A stretch of DNA of 14,793 nt, from NCBI GenBank assembly GCA_012516115.1, contig JAAYXC010000085.1, forward strand, positions 1-14,793. The letters run 5' to 3'. This DNA is from Bacillota bacterium. Its GTDB lineage: Bacteria > Bacillota > UBA4882 > JAAYXC01. The notes beneath the pieces are model-generated. The model saw only the letters and a program-made list of their open reading frames with translations, was not told where the DNA came from and did not search any database. The stretch's first letter is position 1; each line of letters opens with the position of its first letter. This document shows, piece by piece, positions 1-7,802 of this stretch. A program made the position numbers and the translations under genes.

Positions 1-1
1 G

Positions 2-703
2 ATTGCCATCCATCCCTCCGATTCTAACGGTATTGTGCCGGTAATAGAAAAGGCGATGGCGAAGGGGGTACCCGTGGTCACGATCGGTACACCGGCCAAT
101 ACGGACAAAATCCTTCTTCGGACAGGTGTTGATTACAAGGCGTCGGGCTATGTGGTCGCGGAAGCGGTGGCCAAGAAACTACGCGGTAAAGGTAACCTTA
201 TTATCCTGGAAGGGCCTCCCCAGGCTATCAATGCCCAGGAAAGACAGAAGGGTATTCTTGAAGCTCTTGCCAAATATCCCAATATTAAGATTCTAGCTTC
301 CCAACCAGCCAACTTCCGACGTTTGGATGCGATGCAGGTCATGGAGAACTTACTCCAGCGCTTCCCGAAGATCGATGCGGTTATCGGGGCCAATGACGAG
401 GAAGCCCTTGGCGCGGTGATGGCCTTAGAGGCGGCCGGACGGCTTAAGGGCACTATTGTGGCGGGTTTTGACTGCAATGAAGATGCCATTGCCGCCATCA
501 AAGATGGCCGGATGTACCTCTCCTATAATTCCGATCCCTTCTCGAGCGCTTGGTGCGCGGCGGTTTACCTTGTTATGTATCTCAATGACGGTACACTACC
601 GCCTCAAAAATTCATTCCTTATCCGCCCTCGAACAGAGAGAGCCTTATTACCAAGGATAAAGTTGACAAATTTATGAGGGATTATTGTTGGTGGAAGCAA
701 TAA
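2..703 (+). CDS. Sugar ABC transporter substrate-binding protein, C-terminal part (5' end outside window)
   Basis: The reading frame is open from the first bases of the window to the TAA at 701-703, giving 233 residues, so the signal peptide and roughly the first third of the protein lie upstream. The visible part has the type I periplasmic-binding-protein fold of the RbsB class: an IAIHPSDSNG strand-turn, then AKGVPVVTIGTPANTD, a second lobe starting at GNLIILEGPP, and the hinge/ligand region DAVIGANDEEALGAVMALEAAG followed by IVAGFDCNEDAIAAIKDG. In this family the protein captures a sugar or sugar acid outside the membrane and delivers it to the permeases. An ATPase and two permeases follow directly, so it is the binding component of that importer. 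The substrate cannot be read from sequence; the downstream enzymes suggest a branched or acid sugar. The GTG at 35 lies inside the domain and is not the real start. Confidence 0.93.
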   Translation: MAIHPSDSNGIVPVIEKAMAKGVPVVTIGTPANTDKILLRTGVDYKASGYVVAEAVAKKLRGKGNLIILEGPPQAINAQERQKGILEALAKYPNIKILASQPANFRRLDAMQVMENLLQRFPKIDAVIGANDEEALGAVMALEAAGRLKGTIVAGFDCNEDAIAAIKDGRMYLSYNSDPFSSAWCAAVYLVMYLNDGTLPPQKFIPYPPSNRESLITKDKVDKFMRDYCWWKQ

Positions 704-716
704 CGATTCTAAAAGC

Positions 717-747
717 GGAGAGGCGGTCCACGAATCGCCGCCTCTCC
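717..747 (+). repeat. Intercistronic hairpin between binding-protein and ATPase genes
   Basis: The arms GGAGAGGCGG (717-726) and CCGCCTCTCC (738-747) are perfect 10-bp complements around an 11-base loop. No T-run follows, so it is not a classic intrinsic terminator. Its place, after the binding-protein stop codon and just before the ATPase ribosome binding site (753-760), suits a 3' mRNA stabiliser that lets the binding protein be made in excess over the membrane components. The role is inferred. Confidence 0.6.
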
Positions 748-770
748 CTCCTAAAGGGGGCATCCAATGG

Positions 771-2291
771 ATGTTGGATGGCGAGCCGATCATTCAGGTC
801 AAGGGGATCGTCAAGGATTTTCCCGGGGTACGAGCGCTCGATAATGTGAGTCTCGACATCCGACCGGGTGAAGTTCACGTCCTGATGGGTGAAAACGGCG
901 CAGGCAAAAGCACGTTGGCCAAAATATTGATGGGGGTTATCACCCCGGATGCGGGCGAGATCATCTACAAGGGCAAGTCCATTCAGATCAGAACGCCCCT
1001 TGAAGCCCAGAGCTATGGCATCGGCGGGGTACACCAGGAGTTTATGTTGGTTCCCTGGCTTAATGTAGCCCAGAATATTTTCATTAATCGTGAACCAAAA
1101 AGGTGGAAAGGGCTGCCGTTTATTGACCACCGACGAATGCATGAGGAAAGCGCAAAAGCCCTTGCCAAGTTTGGGATCTCGGTTGATACGCGCCAACCGG
1201 TCAAATATTTAGGTACGGCAGTCCAGCAGATGATCGAGATCTGTAAAGTTTTGACGACCGGGCCGAAAGTCCTTATTTTGGATGAACCGACGGCGGTTTT
1301 GACCGAACGTGAGGTAGAAAAACTTTTCCAATATATTAAAGTTCTCCAATCCCAAGGAGTGGCCATTATCTATATTTCGCACCGCTTAGCAGAAATTCGT
1401 CGAATCGGCGATCGGGTGACAGTCCTCCGCGACGGTAAATACGTAGGGACCGTCCCGGTTCGCGAGGTTACCGATGATACTTTGGTCCAAATGATGGTGG
1501 GCCGTAATATTACGCAAATGTATCCCCGGCATCGGCGTGCCTCCGGACCCGAATTGCTTCGCGTGAAGGGATTGTGCGTTAAAGATGGTCCCCAAGAAGT
1601 GGATCTGGTGGTCCATGAAGGCGAGATTGTAGGGCTTGTCGGGTTGGTCGGCGCCGGGAGGACCGAGCTCGCCCGCGCCATCTTCGGTATTGACCGACCC
1701 GTGAAGGGCGAGATCACTGTGAAGGGGAAACCCGTCTGGCCGAAATCGCCCCAACAGATGATCAGGTACGGTCTGGGATTGCTTCCTGAGGACCGAAAAA
1801 GATACGGTCTGGCCCTCAATATGCCCGTAACGAAAAACGTGATCATGGCCAGCTTGCGACGGCATTTCCGCTTCATGATCGATAGTCAAAAAATTGAAAA
1901 ACTTTCCAATAATTACATTAACGAGCTCCGGATAGCCACTCCTTCTGCCTATCGATTGGTACGCTATTTAAGCGGTGGTAATCAACAGAAAGTCGTCCTC
2001 GCGAAATGGTTGGATACCGAATCCAAACTCTTTATCTTCGATGAGCCAACGCGGGGCATCGATGTGGGGGCCAAGGTAGAAGTTCATGCCCTTATGGACA
2101 AATTGGTCCAGGAAGGCGCCGGTATCCTGATGATTTCCTCGGAACTTCCGGAGGTTTTGGGCATGAGCGATCGCATTTATGTCATGTTCCGGGGAAGGAT
2201 TATCGGGCATTTCCGGTATGACGAAGCAGATCAGGAAAAGATCGGCGCGTTGATGCTCGGGATTGGGGTGAAAGAAGCCGATGCCAGCTAA
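771..2291 (+). CDS. CUT2-family sugar ABC transporter ATP-binding protein (RbsA/MglA type, two ABC domains)
   Basis: This 506-residue protein has the tandem-ABC layout and usual length (about 500) of ribose/galactose-type ATPases, which power sugar uptake from the cytoplasmic face. Domain 1 has Walker A GENGAGKST (40-48), a Q-loop Gln near 89, a degenerate signature around LGTAVQQ (147-153), Walker B VLILDEP (167-173) and the switch His in ISHRLAEI. Domain 2 has the family's degenerate Walker A GLVGAGRTEL (291-300), a canonical signature LSGGNQQK (400-407) and Walker B FIFDEPTRGID (421-431). This asymmetry is normal for the family. The start is ATG 771, with AAAGGGGG at 753-760 as ribosome binding site. 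The end overlaps the first permease gene by 11 bases, showing one operon and coupled translation. The family call is firm; the substrate is unknown. Confidence 0.96.
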   Translation: MLDGEPIIQVKGIVKDFPGVRALDNVSLDIRPGEVHVLMGENGAGKSTLAKILMGVITPDAGEIIYKGKSIQIRTPLEAQSYGIGGVHQEFMLVPWLNVAQNIFINREPKRWKGLPFIDHRRMHEESAKALAKFGISVDTRQPVKYLGTAVQQMIEICKVLTTGPKVLILDEPTAVLTEREVEKLFQYIKVLQSQGVAIIYISHRLAEIRRIGDRVTVLRDGKYVGTVPVREVTDDTLVQMMVGRNITQMYPRHRRASGPELLRVKGLCVKDGPQEVDLVVHEGEIVGLVGLVGAGRTELARAIFGIDRPVKGEITVKGKPVWPKSPQQMIRYGLGLLPEDRKRYGLALNMPVTKNVIMASLRRHFRFMIDSQKIEKLSNNYINELRIATPSAYRLVRYLSGGNQQKVVLAKWLDTESKLFIFDEPTRGIDVGAKVEVHALMDKLVQEGAGILMISSELPEVLGMSDRIYVMFRGRIIGHFRYDEADQEKIGALMLGIGVKEADAS

Positions 2292-3234
2292 GAGTGCATT
2301 ATGGAAAATACCACCAGTTATCTGGATTATCGCCCTTCTTTGTGTTCTGTACGGATTATTCGCCCCCGGATTCTTCACCTTCCGGAACCTACAGAACATC
2401 ATCGTCCAGGCTTCGCCTTTGCTCATCGTGGCGCTTGGGATGACCATGGTAATCCTTACCGAGGGAATCGATCTCTCCGTGGGCCTTACTATGGGGGTCA
2501 TCGGCGTTTTCTGCGCCTTCCTCATGAAAACGGGTTATCCGATGGGATTGGCCGTCCTCCTAGGTTTGAGCGCCGGTACTTTCTTCGTCTTTCTCAACGG
2601 CCTCCTGGTGAGCACGGCCAAGTTGCCGCCGTTTATTGCTACTTTGGGCCTCGGGAGTATGGTCTTCGGTTTTGGCCTGGTCCTTACCGGGGGTGAATCG
2701 GTGCCCATCTCGAATTCTGCCTTCCGCTTTCTGCACGACGGTACAATTATCGGCCTTCCGATGCCTATCTTTTTGGCCGTGGTGGTTTTTGGATTCGCAT
2801 GGATTTTAATGTATCATACCCCGTTTGGGCGGAATGTGATTGCCTTGGGGGGGAACCCGGAGGCCTTGCGAGTAGCCGGGGTAAATATTGAACGGGCCCA
2901 AACCCTCGTCTATACTTTGGCCGGCTTTTTGGCCGGGATTACCGGCATTATAATTGCCGCCCGGACCGCTTCTGGTTATGCCGCCGCCACCTACGACTGG
3001 GAGTTCGACGCCATCGGGGCGACCATCATCGGTGGGACTTCTTTCGAAGAGGGACAAGGCGGCATCGGCAAAACAATACTCGGGGTCTTGTTGATTTCTG
3101 TCTTGCGTAATGGGTTGAATGTCGCCGGAGTGAGCAATAAGTATCAATTCGCCTTTATCGGTTTGGTCGTCCTTGTGGCGATCATCATTGACGTGAAATT
3201 CCGGCAGGCCACAGAAGGGGGGGCCGAAGCATGA
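2281..3234 (+). CDS. Sugar ABC transporter permease 1 (RbsC/AraH-like, BPD_transp_2)
   Basis: This is a 317-residue hydrophobic protein with about eight to ten predicted membrane segments, the usual size for CUT2 permeases. Family marks include LTEGIDLSVGLTMG, the stretch KLPPFIATLGLGSM, a cytoplasmic GRNVIALGGNPEALRVAG loop that contacts the ATPase, and the C-terminal AIGATIIGGTSFEEGQGGIG element. It forms part of the membrane channel through which the sugar passes from the binding protein. ATG 2281 sits inside the end of the ATPase gene, with GGGGTGA about 10 bases upstream. Its stop overlaps the start of the second permease gene in an ATGA (3231-3234). Two non-identical permeases suggest a heterodimeric channel, as in the AI-2 and rhamnose CUT2 importers, rather than the RbsC homodimer. 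Confidence 0.95.
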   Translation: MPAKSALWKIPPVIWIIALLCVLYGLFAPGFFTFRNLQNIIVQASPLLIVALGMTMVILTEGIDLSVGLTMGVIGVFCAFLMKTGYPMGLAVLLGLSAGTFFVFLNGLLVSTAKLPPFIATLGLGSMVFGFGLVLTGGESVPISNSAFRFLHDGTIIGLPMPIFLAVVVFGFAWILMYHTPFGRNVIALGGNPEALRVAGVNIERAQTLVYTLAGFLAGITGIIIAARTASGYAAATYDWEFDAIGATIIGGTSFEEGQGGIGKTILGVLLISVLRNGLNVAGVSNKYQFAFIGLVVLVAIIIDVKFRQATEGGAEA

Positions 3235-4208
3235 GCGTACGCCTCGCCACCAAAGCCATTGAAGAATTTGGCCATCACAAACGGACTTTATTGGCACCTA
3301 TTCTCCGTCTCGCCACTCTTCTTGCTCTTTGTCTGATCCTTACCTTGTTGAGCGAAAATTTCTTGACCTGGAATAACATCATTAACGTCCTACGCCAGTC
3401 AACCATGCTGGTGGTGATCGGGCTCGGGCTCACGGCGGTCGTCCTGACAGCCGGGATCGATCTCTCCGTAGGTGGGGTCCTCGCCCTGGTTGGGTGTCTT
3501 ACCGCGCAACTTCTTCGCTCGGGAGTGCCTATACCGCTCGCCATGCTTATCGGCATCGGCGTAGGCGCGATTCTCGGTTATTTTAATGGGATATTGGTTG
3601 GAATAATCGGGCTGCCCCCCTTTGTGGCCACCTACGGTACAAAATGGATTGCGGAAGGCCTGGCCCTGATCCTAATGCAAGGGCAGATTATTTTCGGCTT
3701 GCCCAAGGCTTTTCGCTGGATTGGCGCCGGTTATATTTGGATTATTCCTGCTCCTATCATTATTACGGCCGTTCTGGCCCTGATTTTCCATATCCTGCTG
3801 AGCAAGACCACCATCGGTTACGATATTTATGCGCTGGGCACGAACAGGGAGGCGGCCTTCTATTCGGGGATCAATGTCCGCGCAGTTTCCCTCCTGGTTT
3901 ATACCTTAAGTGGGATTACGGCGGCGATAGCCGGTCTCCTTATGACCGCCCGGCTCGATGCGGCAGAGGTCGGGATGGGTGAACCTTTCCTTATGCAAGG
4001 TATGGCCTCGGTGGTCATGGGTGGAACCTCCCTCATGGGGGGTGTAGGTAGTATTGGTGGAACCATCATCGGGGCGCTCATCCTGACATTGGTGGTTAAC
4101 GGTTTAAACTTACTCGGTATCTCGTCGCTTGTCCATAATATCGTCACCGGCGGTGTGATCTTACTGGCTGTTTTCGGTGATTCCGTGCTGAGAAAATACT
4201 CTGAATGA
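3231..4208 (+). CDS. Sugar ABC transporter permease 2 (RbsC/AraH-like, BPD_transp_2)
   Basis: This 325-residue second membrane subunit is a clear paralogue of the preceding permease. It shares LTAGIDLSVGGVLALVG, GLPPFVATYGTKWI, the coupling loop GYDIYALGTNREAAFYSGINV and the C-terminal VVMGGTSLMGGVGSIGGTIIG element. Its cytoplasmic N-terminus is longer and charged (about 20 residues before the first hydrophobic stretch). It starts with the ATGA overlap at 3231-3234, so its translation is coupled to permease 1. It should pair with permease 1 and bind the double ATPase. A 118-base gap follows, the first real break in the operon, so the transport cassette probably ends here. The family is certain; the ligand is not determined. 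Confidence 0.95.
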   Translation: MSVRLATKAIEEFGHHKRTLLAPILRLATLLALCLILTLLSENFLTWNNIINVLRQSTMLVVIGLGLTAVVLTAGIDLSVGGVLALVGCLTAQLLRSGVPIPLAMLIGIGVGAILGYFNGILVGIIGLPPFVATYGTKWIAEGLALILMQGQIIFGLPKAFRWIGAGYIWIIPAPIIITAVLALIFHILLSKTTIGYDIYALGTNREAAFYSGINVRAVSLLVYTLSGITAAIAGLLMTARLDAAEVGMGEPFLMQGMASVVMGGTSLMGGVGSIGGTIIGALILTLVVNGLNLLGISSLVHNIVTGGVILLAVFGDSVLRKYSE

Positions 4209-4326
4209 AGCTTTAGCCTTATCTCGCTCCGCCTGGCCTCTCCAAACGTGAGGAAAGGGGGTGAGGGAAATTTTATTTGTTCCGCCGGCGGGCGTCCGAT
4301 AAAACCATTAATCAGGAGGAATATAC

Positions 4327-5136
4327 ATGGCGAAACTGGTTATTCGGCCGATTGTTACGGGGTATGTACCCACTTCCAAGAAAAACTATCACTATCATCA
4401 TTCGACCCATCCCGATAAGCAGGTAGATGACGGCAAACTCCTGCTACCCTGTATAAGCTACCTGATTGAAGGGGGCAAAGAACTCGTTTTGGTCGATACC
4501 GGGATGGCTTATACAGAACGGGCCGATAAGTATCATCACCCCGGTTCGTTTCAACCCGAAGGATTTGCCATTCATGAGCGATTGGCCAAACTCGGTCTGA
4601 AATGTGAAGATATCCGTTATGTTATTTTTACTCATATGCATTGGGATCATATCTTTTACATGGAGAAATTCGTTAACGCCAAATTCATCGCGCATCGCAA
4701 GGAATATGAGTTTGCCCTCAATCCCATTCCCTTATATTACAAGTCATACGAACACCCCATCCTCGGGATCCGGCGTCCATTTGAGGGGCTCAAAGTCGAT
4801 GTAGTCGATGGTGAAGAAGAGATTATCCCCGGTGTAAGGGTCTTCCCCAGCCCGGGCCATTCGCCTGGACATCAATCGGTGGAGGTCGAAACGTCGACCG
4901 GGAATTATATCTGCTGCGGCGATTCGATCTTCATCTACGATAATCTCGATCCCATTCCGGAGATACATTACAATCTTACTCCGCCAGCCCGTTTTGCCGA
5001 TATCGTCGAGTGCTGGCGAAGCATCGAGGAGCTTAAGGCCCGGGCCAAGAGCAGAGAGTTCATCCTTCCTTCCCATGAACCGGAGATCGAAAGGCTCCTC
5101 AAAGAACAAGAGGTCTTCCCGGCGCCGGGTCGATAA
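4327..5136 (+). CDS. Metallo-beta-lactamase-fold hydrolase, possibly a lactonase
   Basis: This 269-residue protein has the zinc-hydrolase signature HMHWDH (103-108). The later ligands are in place: His178 in PSPGHSPGH, Asp199 in CCGDS and His250 in LPSHEPE. The layout, with a substrate-facing N-terminal strand pair (SYLIEGGKELVLVDTGM) before the HxHxDH motif, is that of the N-acyl homoserine lactonase-like branch, whose members open lactone rings. There is no signal peptide, so it acts in the cytoplasm. The start ATG 4327 has a near-perfect AGGAGGA (4314-4320) six bases upstream. Between a sugar importer and sugar-acid enzymes, hydrolysis of a sugar-derived lactone is the most economical guess, but that is inference. 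Quorum quenching or another ester substrate is possible. Confidence 0.85.
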   Translation: MAKLVIRPIVTGYVPTSKKNYHYHHSTHPDKQVDDGKLLLPCISYLIEGGKELVLVDTGMAYTERADKYHHPGSFQPEGFAIHERLAKLGLKCEDIRYVIFTHMHWDHIFYMEKFVNAKFIAHRKEYEFALNPIPLYYKSYEHPILGIRRPFEGLKVDVVDGEEEIIPGVRVFPSPGHSPGHQSVEVETSTGNYICCGDSIFIYDNLDPIPEIHYNLTPPARFADIVECWRSIEELKARAKSREFILPSHEPEIERLLKEQEVFPAPGR

Positions 5137-5183
5137 AAACTTCACCACGGGAGGTGGACGACTCCCCTACGGAGGTCTCGAAC

Positions 5184-5219
5184 CCTAACCCCAGGGGAGA
5201 TGAAACACCTGGGGTTAGG
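5184..5219 (+). repeat. Perfect 12-bp inverted repeat in the leader of the UPF0261 gene
   Basis: CCTAACCCCAGG (5184-5195) and CCTGGGGTTAGG (5208-5219) are exact reverse complements around a 12-base loop. A weaker GGGAG/CTCCC hairpin lies just before it (5149-5153 with 5162-5166). There is no T-run, so termination is unlikely. It sits in the 116-base gap between the hydrolase gene and the ATG at 5253. It could be an RNA processing or stability element, or an operator. Confidence 0.6.
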
Positions 5220-5252
5220 CTTCCTCCCGGATGTTCACAGGGGCGAGAAGAG

Positions 5253-6473
5253 ATGCCCAAGACGATTGTGGTGGTAGCCTCCCTTGATACCAAAGGCAGA
5301 GAAGTAGCCTATATTAAGGGCCTGATCGAGCAATGGGGACACCGGGCTTTCCTAATCGACGTGGGTGTCCAGGACGAACCCCTCATCCCGCCCGACCTCA
5401 CCCGAGTAGAAGTGGCCCGGGCAGGCGGTGTCTCTTGGGAGGCCATTAAAGATAAGGAAAAGCGGGTTAGGATTGAAGCGATGGCCAAAGGCGCGGCCGT
5501 AATGGCGACTTCTCTTTATGCGGAAGGAAGGTTAGATGGCCTCCTTTCTTTGGGCGGCGCGCAAAACACGACGATAGGCACGACGGCTATGAAGGCCCTG
5601 CCCATCGGCGTTCCGAAAGTCATGGTCTCCACTGTCGCCAGCGGGCAGCGGACCTTCGAGCCCCTGGTGGGGACGAAGGACGTGCTTTTATTGCATTCCG
5701 TGGCCGACCTGGCCGGGATAAACATGGTTACCGAGGTCGTTCTGAAGAACGCGGTGGCGGCGATAGTAGGGATGGCCGAACATGCCGGTCGCTCTTTGTC
5801 TCCCCGGGAGGGGCGGCCGGCGATCGGGGCCACCATGCTCGGCGTGACCAACGACGGAGTCACGGAAGCGGTCAGGTTATTGGAGAACAACGGGTTTGAA
5901 GTGGTCACCTTCCATGCCAACGGCGTCGGCGGCCGCGCCATGGAAGAACTTATCCGCCAGGGGCTCATCCGTGCGACGATGGATCTAACCCTCCATGAGA
6001 TCACCGCGGAACTTTTCGGCGGTTATTGTACGGGCGCCATCGGCCGCCTCAACGCCGCCGCCGAGGCGGGGATACCCCAGGTCGTGGCGCCGGGGGCAGC
6101 GGATGTTATCGATTATACGGAAAGTAGCCTCAATATGCTGCCCGATTGGGCGAGGCGGAAATACATCTACCAACACCCGACCATCCTTCATCTGAAATTA
6201 CATCCCCATGAGATGGCCCAGGTAGCCGAAGTCATCGCTGAACGCCTCAACCGGAGCCGGGGTCCGGTCAGAGTCCTCCTCCCGCTGCGTGGGTTCTGCC
6301 AGGCGGGATTTCCCGGAGGGCCCCTCTTTGATCCAGCGGTCGATCTGGTTCTTCTTGAAACCTTCCGTCAGAAATTACGGCCCGGTATCGATCTCCTGGA
6401 GGTTGAGGCGAATATCAACGAACCCGCCTTCGCCCGGGCGGCCGCGAAGGCCATGTTGGAATTACTGTCGTAG
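5253..6473 (+). CDS. UPF0261 / Tm-1-like ATP-binding domain protein
   Basis: From ATG 5253 the protein has 406 residues, the normal size of the UPF0261 family, whose best-known member is the N-terminal half of the tomato Tm-1 resistance protein. Visible family features are an N-terminal strand TIVVVASLDTKGREVAYI (4-21), the GGAQNTTIGTTAMKALPIG segment (101-119), PKVMVSTVASG (121-131), IGATMLGVTNDGVTEA (191-206), TMDLTLHEITAELFGG (242-257) and the C-terminal LLPLRGFCQAGFPGGPLFD. Longer upstream starts (for example GTG 5154) would translate through the 12-bp inverted repeat into a non-family extension, so they are rejected; AGGGGCGAG (5239-5247) fits ATG 5253. The bacterial reaction is not established as far as I know. 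Its place directly before the RLP gene (stop at 6471-6473, next start 6488) suggests a step in the same sugar-acid pathway. Confidence 0.88.
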   Translation: MPKTIVVVASLDTKGREVAYIKGLIEQWGHRAFLIDVGVQDEPLIPPDLTRVEVARAGGVSWEAIKDKEKRVRIEAMAKGAAVMATSLYAEGRLDGLLSLGGAQNTTIGTTAMKALPIGVPKVMVSTVASGQRTFEPLVGTKDVLLLHSVADLAGINMVTEVVLKNAVAAIVGMAEHAGRSLSPREGRPAIGATMLGVTNDGVTEAVRLLENNGFEVVTFHANGVGGRAMEELIRQGLIRATMDLTLHEITAELFGGYCTGAIGRLNAAAEAGIPQVVAPGAADVIDYTESSLNMLPDWARRKYIYQHPTILHLKLHPHEMAQVAEVIAERLNRSRGPVRVLLPLRGFCQAGFPGGPLFDPAVDLVLLETFRQKLRPGIDLLEVEANINEPAFARAAAKAMLELLS

Positions 6474-6487
6474 TGGGGGATGTTTGC

Positions 6488-7759
6488 ATGCTACCGTATT
6501 TTAATCTACCGTTCGACCATCCCGAATCCCTCCACGGGGGAGACTACGTGGTGGCCACCTATCTGGTCCACGGTCTCTCCGAAGCCGAAGCCTTGAAACG
6601 CGTAGGCGGCTTCGCCGTAGGCCAATCGATCGGCACCTGGACACCATTGCCCGGGATTACGCGGGAGATGGTCGAAGGTCATCAGGCAAGGATAGTAGGT
6701 TGCCATTTCATCCCCTCCGCGGAAGAAAAGGGTTTGGTCTTTCTGCAAGTGGCCTTCCCCTTACCGAACTTCGGGAAGGTCTTCGCCATGATGCTTACGG
6801 CATTGGTGGGTAACGATGCCTCGACGGCTCTGCGGGCGAGACTCCTCGATATCCAGCTAGTAGGGGCGGCTTGCGATCTCTTTGTCGGACCGCACCACGG
6901 CATAGAGGGAATCCGCCGCCTGGTGGGAGTAGAAGGTCGTCCCCTGGTCTTAAATATGTTGAAGCCGTGCACCGGTTATCCGCCCGAGGTGGGAGCGGAA
7001 CTCTTCTACCAGGTGGGGCTGGGCGGTGTCGATCTCATTAAGGATGATGAACTCCTGGCGGATTCCGGGTTTAACGGGGTCGTGGCCCGGGTAAAGGCGT
7101 ATCTTGCGGCGGCAAAACGGCTTAGGGAGGAAACCGGTCGGAGCCCTCTCTACTTCGTGAACATTACCGATCGGCCGGAACGGATGCGTGAAAACGCGCA
7201 GGCGGTGATAGAGGCCGGGGGTAAGGCCGTCATGGTCAATTTCGTCCTCACGGGCTTGGACGCTTTGGCCGAGTTGGCCGAAGACTTCGGGGAAGAACTT
7301 GTGATTCTGGCCCATTTTGCCGGGGCGGGGATCATCGGTCAGACTATAGACCACGGGGTCGCCCTTCCTCTTCTCCTGGGCAAGTTCCCCCGTATGGCCG
7401 GGGCGGATGCCGTGGTAAGCATTTATCCTGCCGGCTTGGGTAAAGTTCGCGGGTATCTGGATCACCTTCGCATCGTCCAGGCCCATCGGCTCCCGCTCGG
7501 GAAGATGAAGCCGGTTTTTACGGTGGTAGGAGGGGGGGTTACCCCCTTGAATGTGGCGGAGATCTACCGCGAGTTGGGAACCGATATAATCATCGCCGCC
7601 GGAGGCGCGGTGCAAGGCCACCCCATGGGGGCTACGGCCGGCGCCAAGGCAATGATGCAGGCGGTGGAGGCGGCCGTAAGCGGAGTCGAGTTAGAGGTGG
7701 CAGCGGCAGAATACCCCGAGCTACGTCGGGCTTTAACCGCATGGGGGCATTCTTCGTAA
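6488..7759 (+). CDS. RuBisCO-like protein (form IV-type large-subunit homologue)
   Basis: This 423-residue protein has the RuBisCO large-subunit fold order. An N-terminal domain contains SIGTWTPLPG (47-56). The TIM barrel carries LKPCTGYPPE (158-167; Lys159 matches catalytic Lys175), GGVDLIKDDE (179-188; Lys185, Asp187 and Glu188 match the carbamylated Lys and metal ligands), His276 in LAHFAG, AGLGK (315-319; loop-6 Lys), GGG (348-350) and AAGG (370-373). The position of RuBisCO Glu60 is Gln46, and other CO2-fixation residues differ, so it is an RLP and not a carboxylase. RLPs carry out enolisation, decarboxylation or transcarboxylation of phosphorylated keto compounds, including 3-oxo-isoapionate 4-phosphate in D-apiose degradation. 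ATG 6488 has GTGGGGGA (6473-6480) seven bases upstream; GTG 6473 is an alternative. The downstream tetrulose-phosphate-type isomerases favour a decarboxylase role, which is inferred. Confidence 0.9.
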   Translation: MLPYFNLPFDHPESLHGGDYVVATYLVHGLSEAEALKRVGGFAVGQSIGTWTPLPGITREMVEGHQARIVGCHFIPSAEEKGLVFLQVAFPLPNFGKVFAMMLTALVGNDASTALRARLLDIQLVGAACDLFVGPHHGIEGIRRLVGVEGRPLVLNMLKPCTGYPPEVGAELFYQVGLGGVDLIKDDELLADSGFNGVVARVKAYLAAAKRLREETGRSPLYFVNITDRPERMRENAQAVIEAGGKAVMVNFVLTGLDALAELAEDFGEELVILAHFAGAGIIGQTIDHGVALPLLLGKFPRMAGADAVVSIYPAGLGKVRGYLDHLRIVQAHRLPLGKMKPVFTVVGGGVTPLNVAEIYRELGTDIIIAAGGAVQGHPMGATAGAKAMMQAVEAAVSGVELEVAAAEYPELRRALTAWGHSS

Positions 7760-7802
7760 GTAAAAGGAATTGTTAGTTTTTAGGCTACAGGGGGGAGTTA
7801 TC

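Noticed and set aside
4209..4326. Possible terminator or promoter in the 118-base gap before the MBL gene
   Set aside because: Only short stems (CCTC/GAGG, CCGCCGGCGG) without T-runs, and -35/-10 matches no better than four of six.
5154..5252. Upstream in-frame extension of the UPF0261 gene from GTG 5154
   Set aside because: The added residues are proline- and charge-rich, pass through the inverted repeat and do not resemble the family. ATG 5253 gives the normal length and has a usable ribosome binding site.
5200..5277. A 25-codon open frame starting in the hairpin loop, as a possible leader peptide
   Set aside because: The AGGGGAG directly abuts the ATG with no proper spacing, the peptide has no regulatory codon run, and a chance frame of this size is expected.
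6488..7759. Genuine CO2-fixing RuBisCO
   Set aside because: Active-site substitutions such as Gln for Glu60 and Cys for the second Lys of the KPK motif, the absence of phosphoribulokinase and the catabolic neighbours indicate an RLP.
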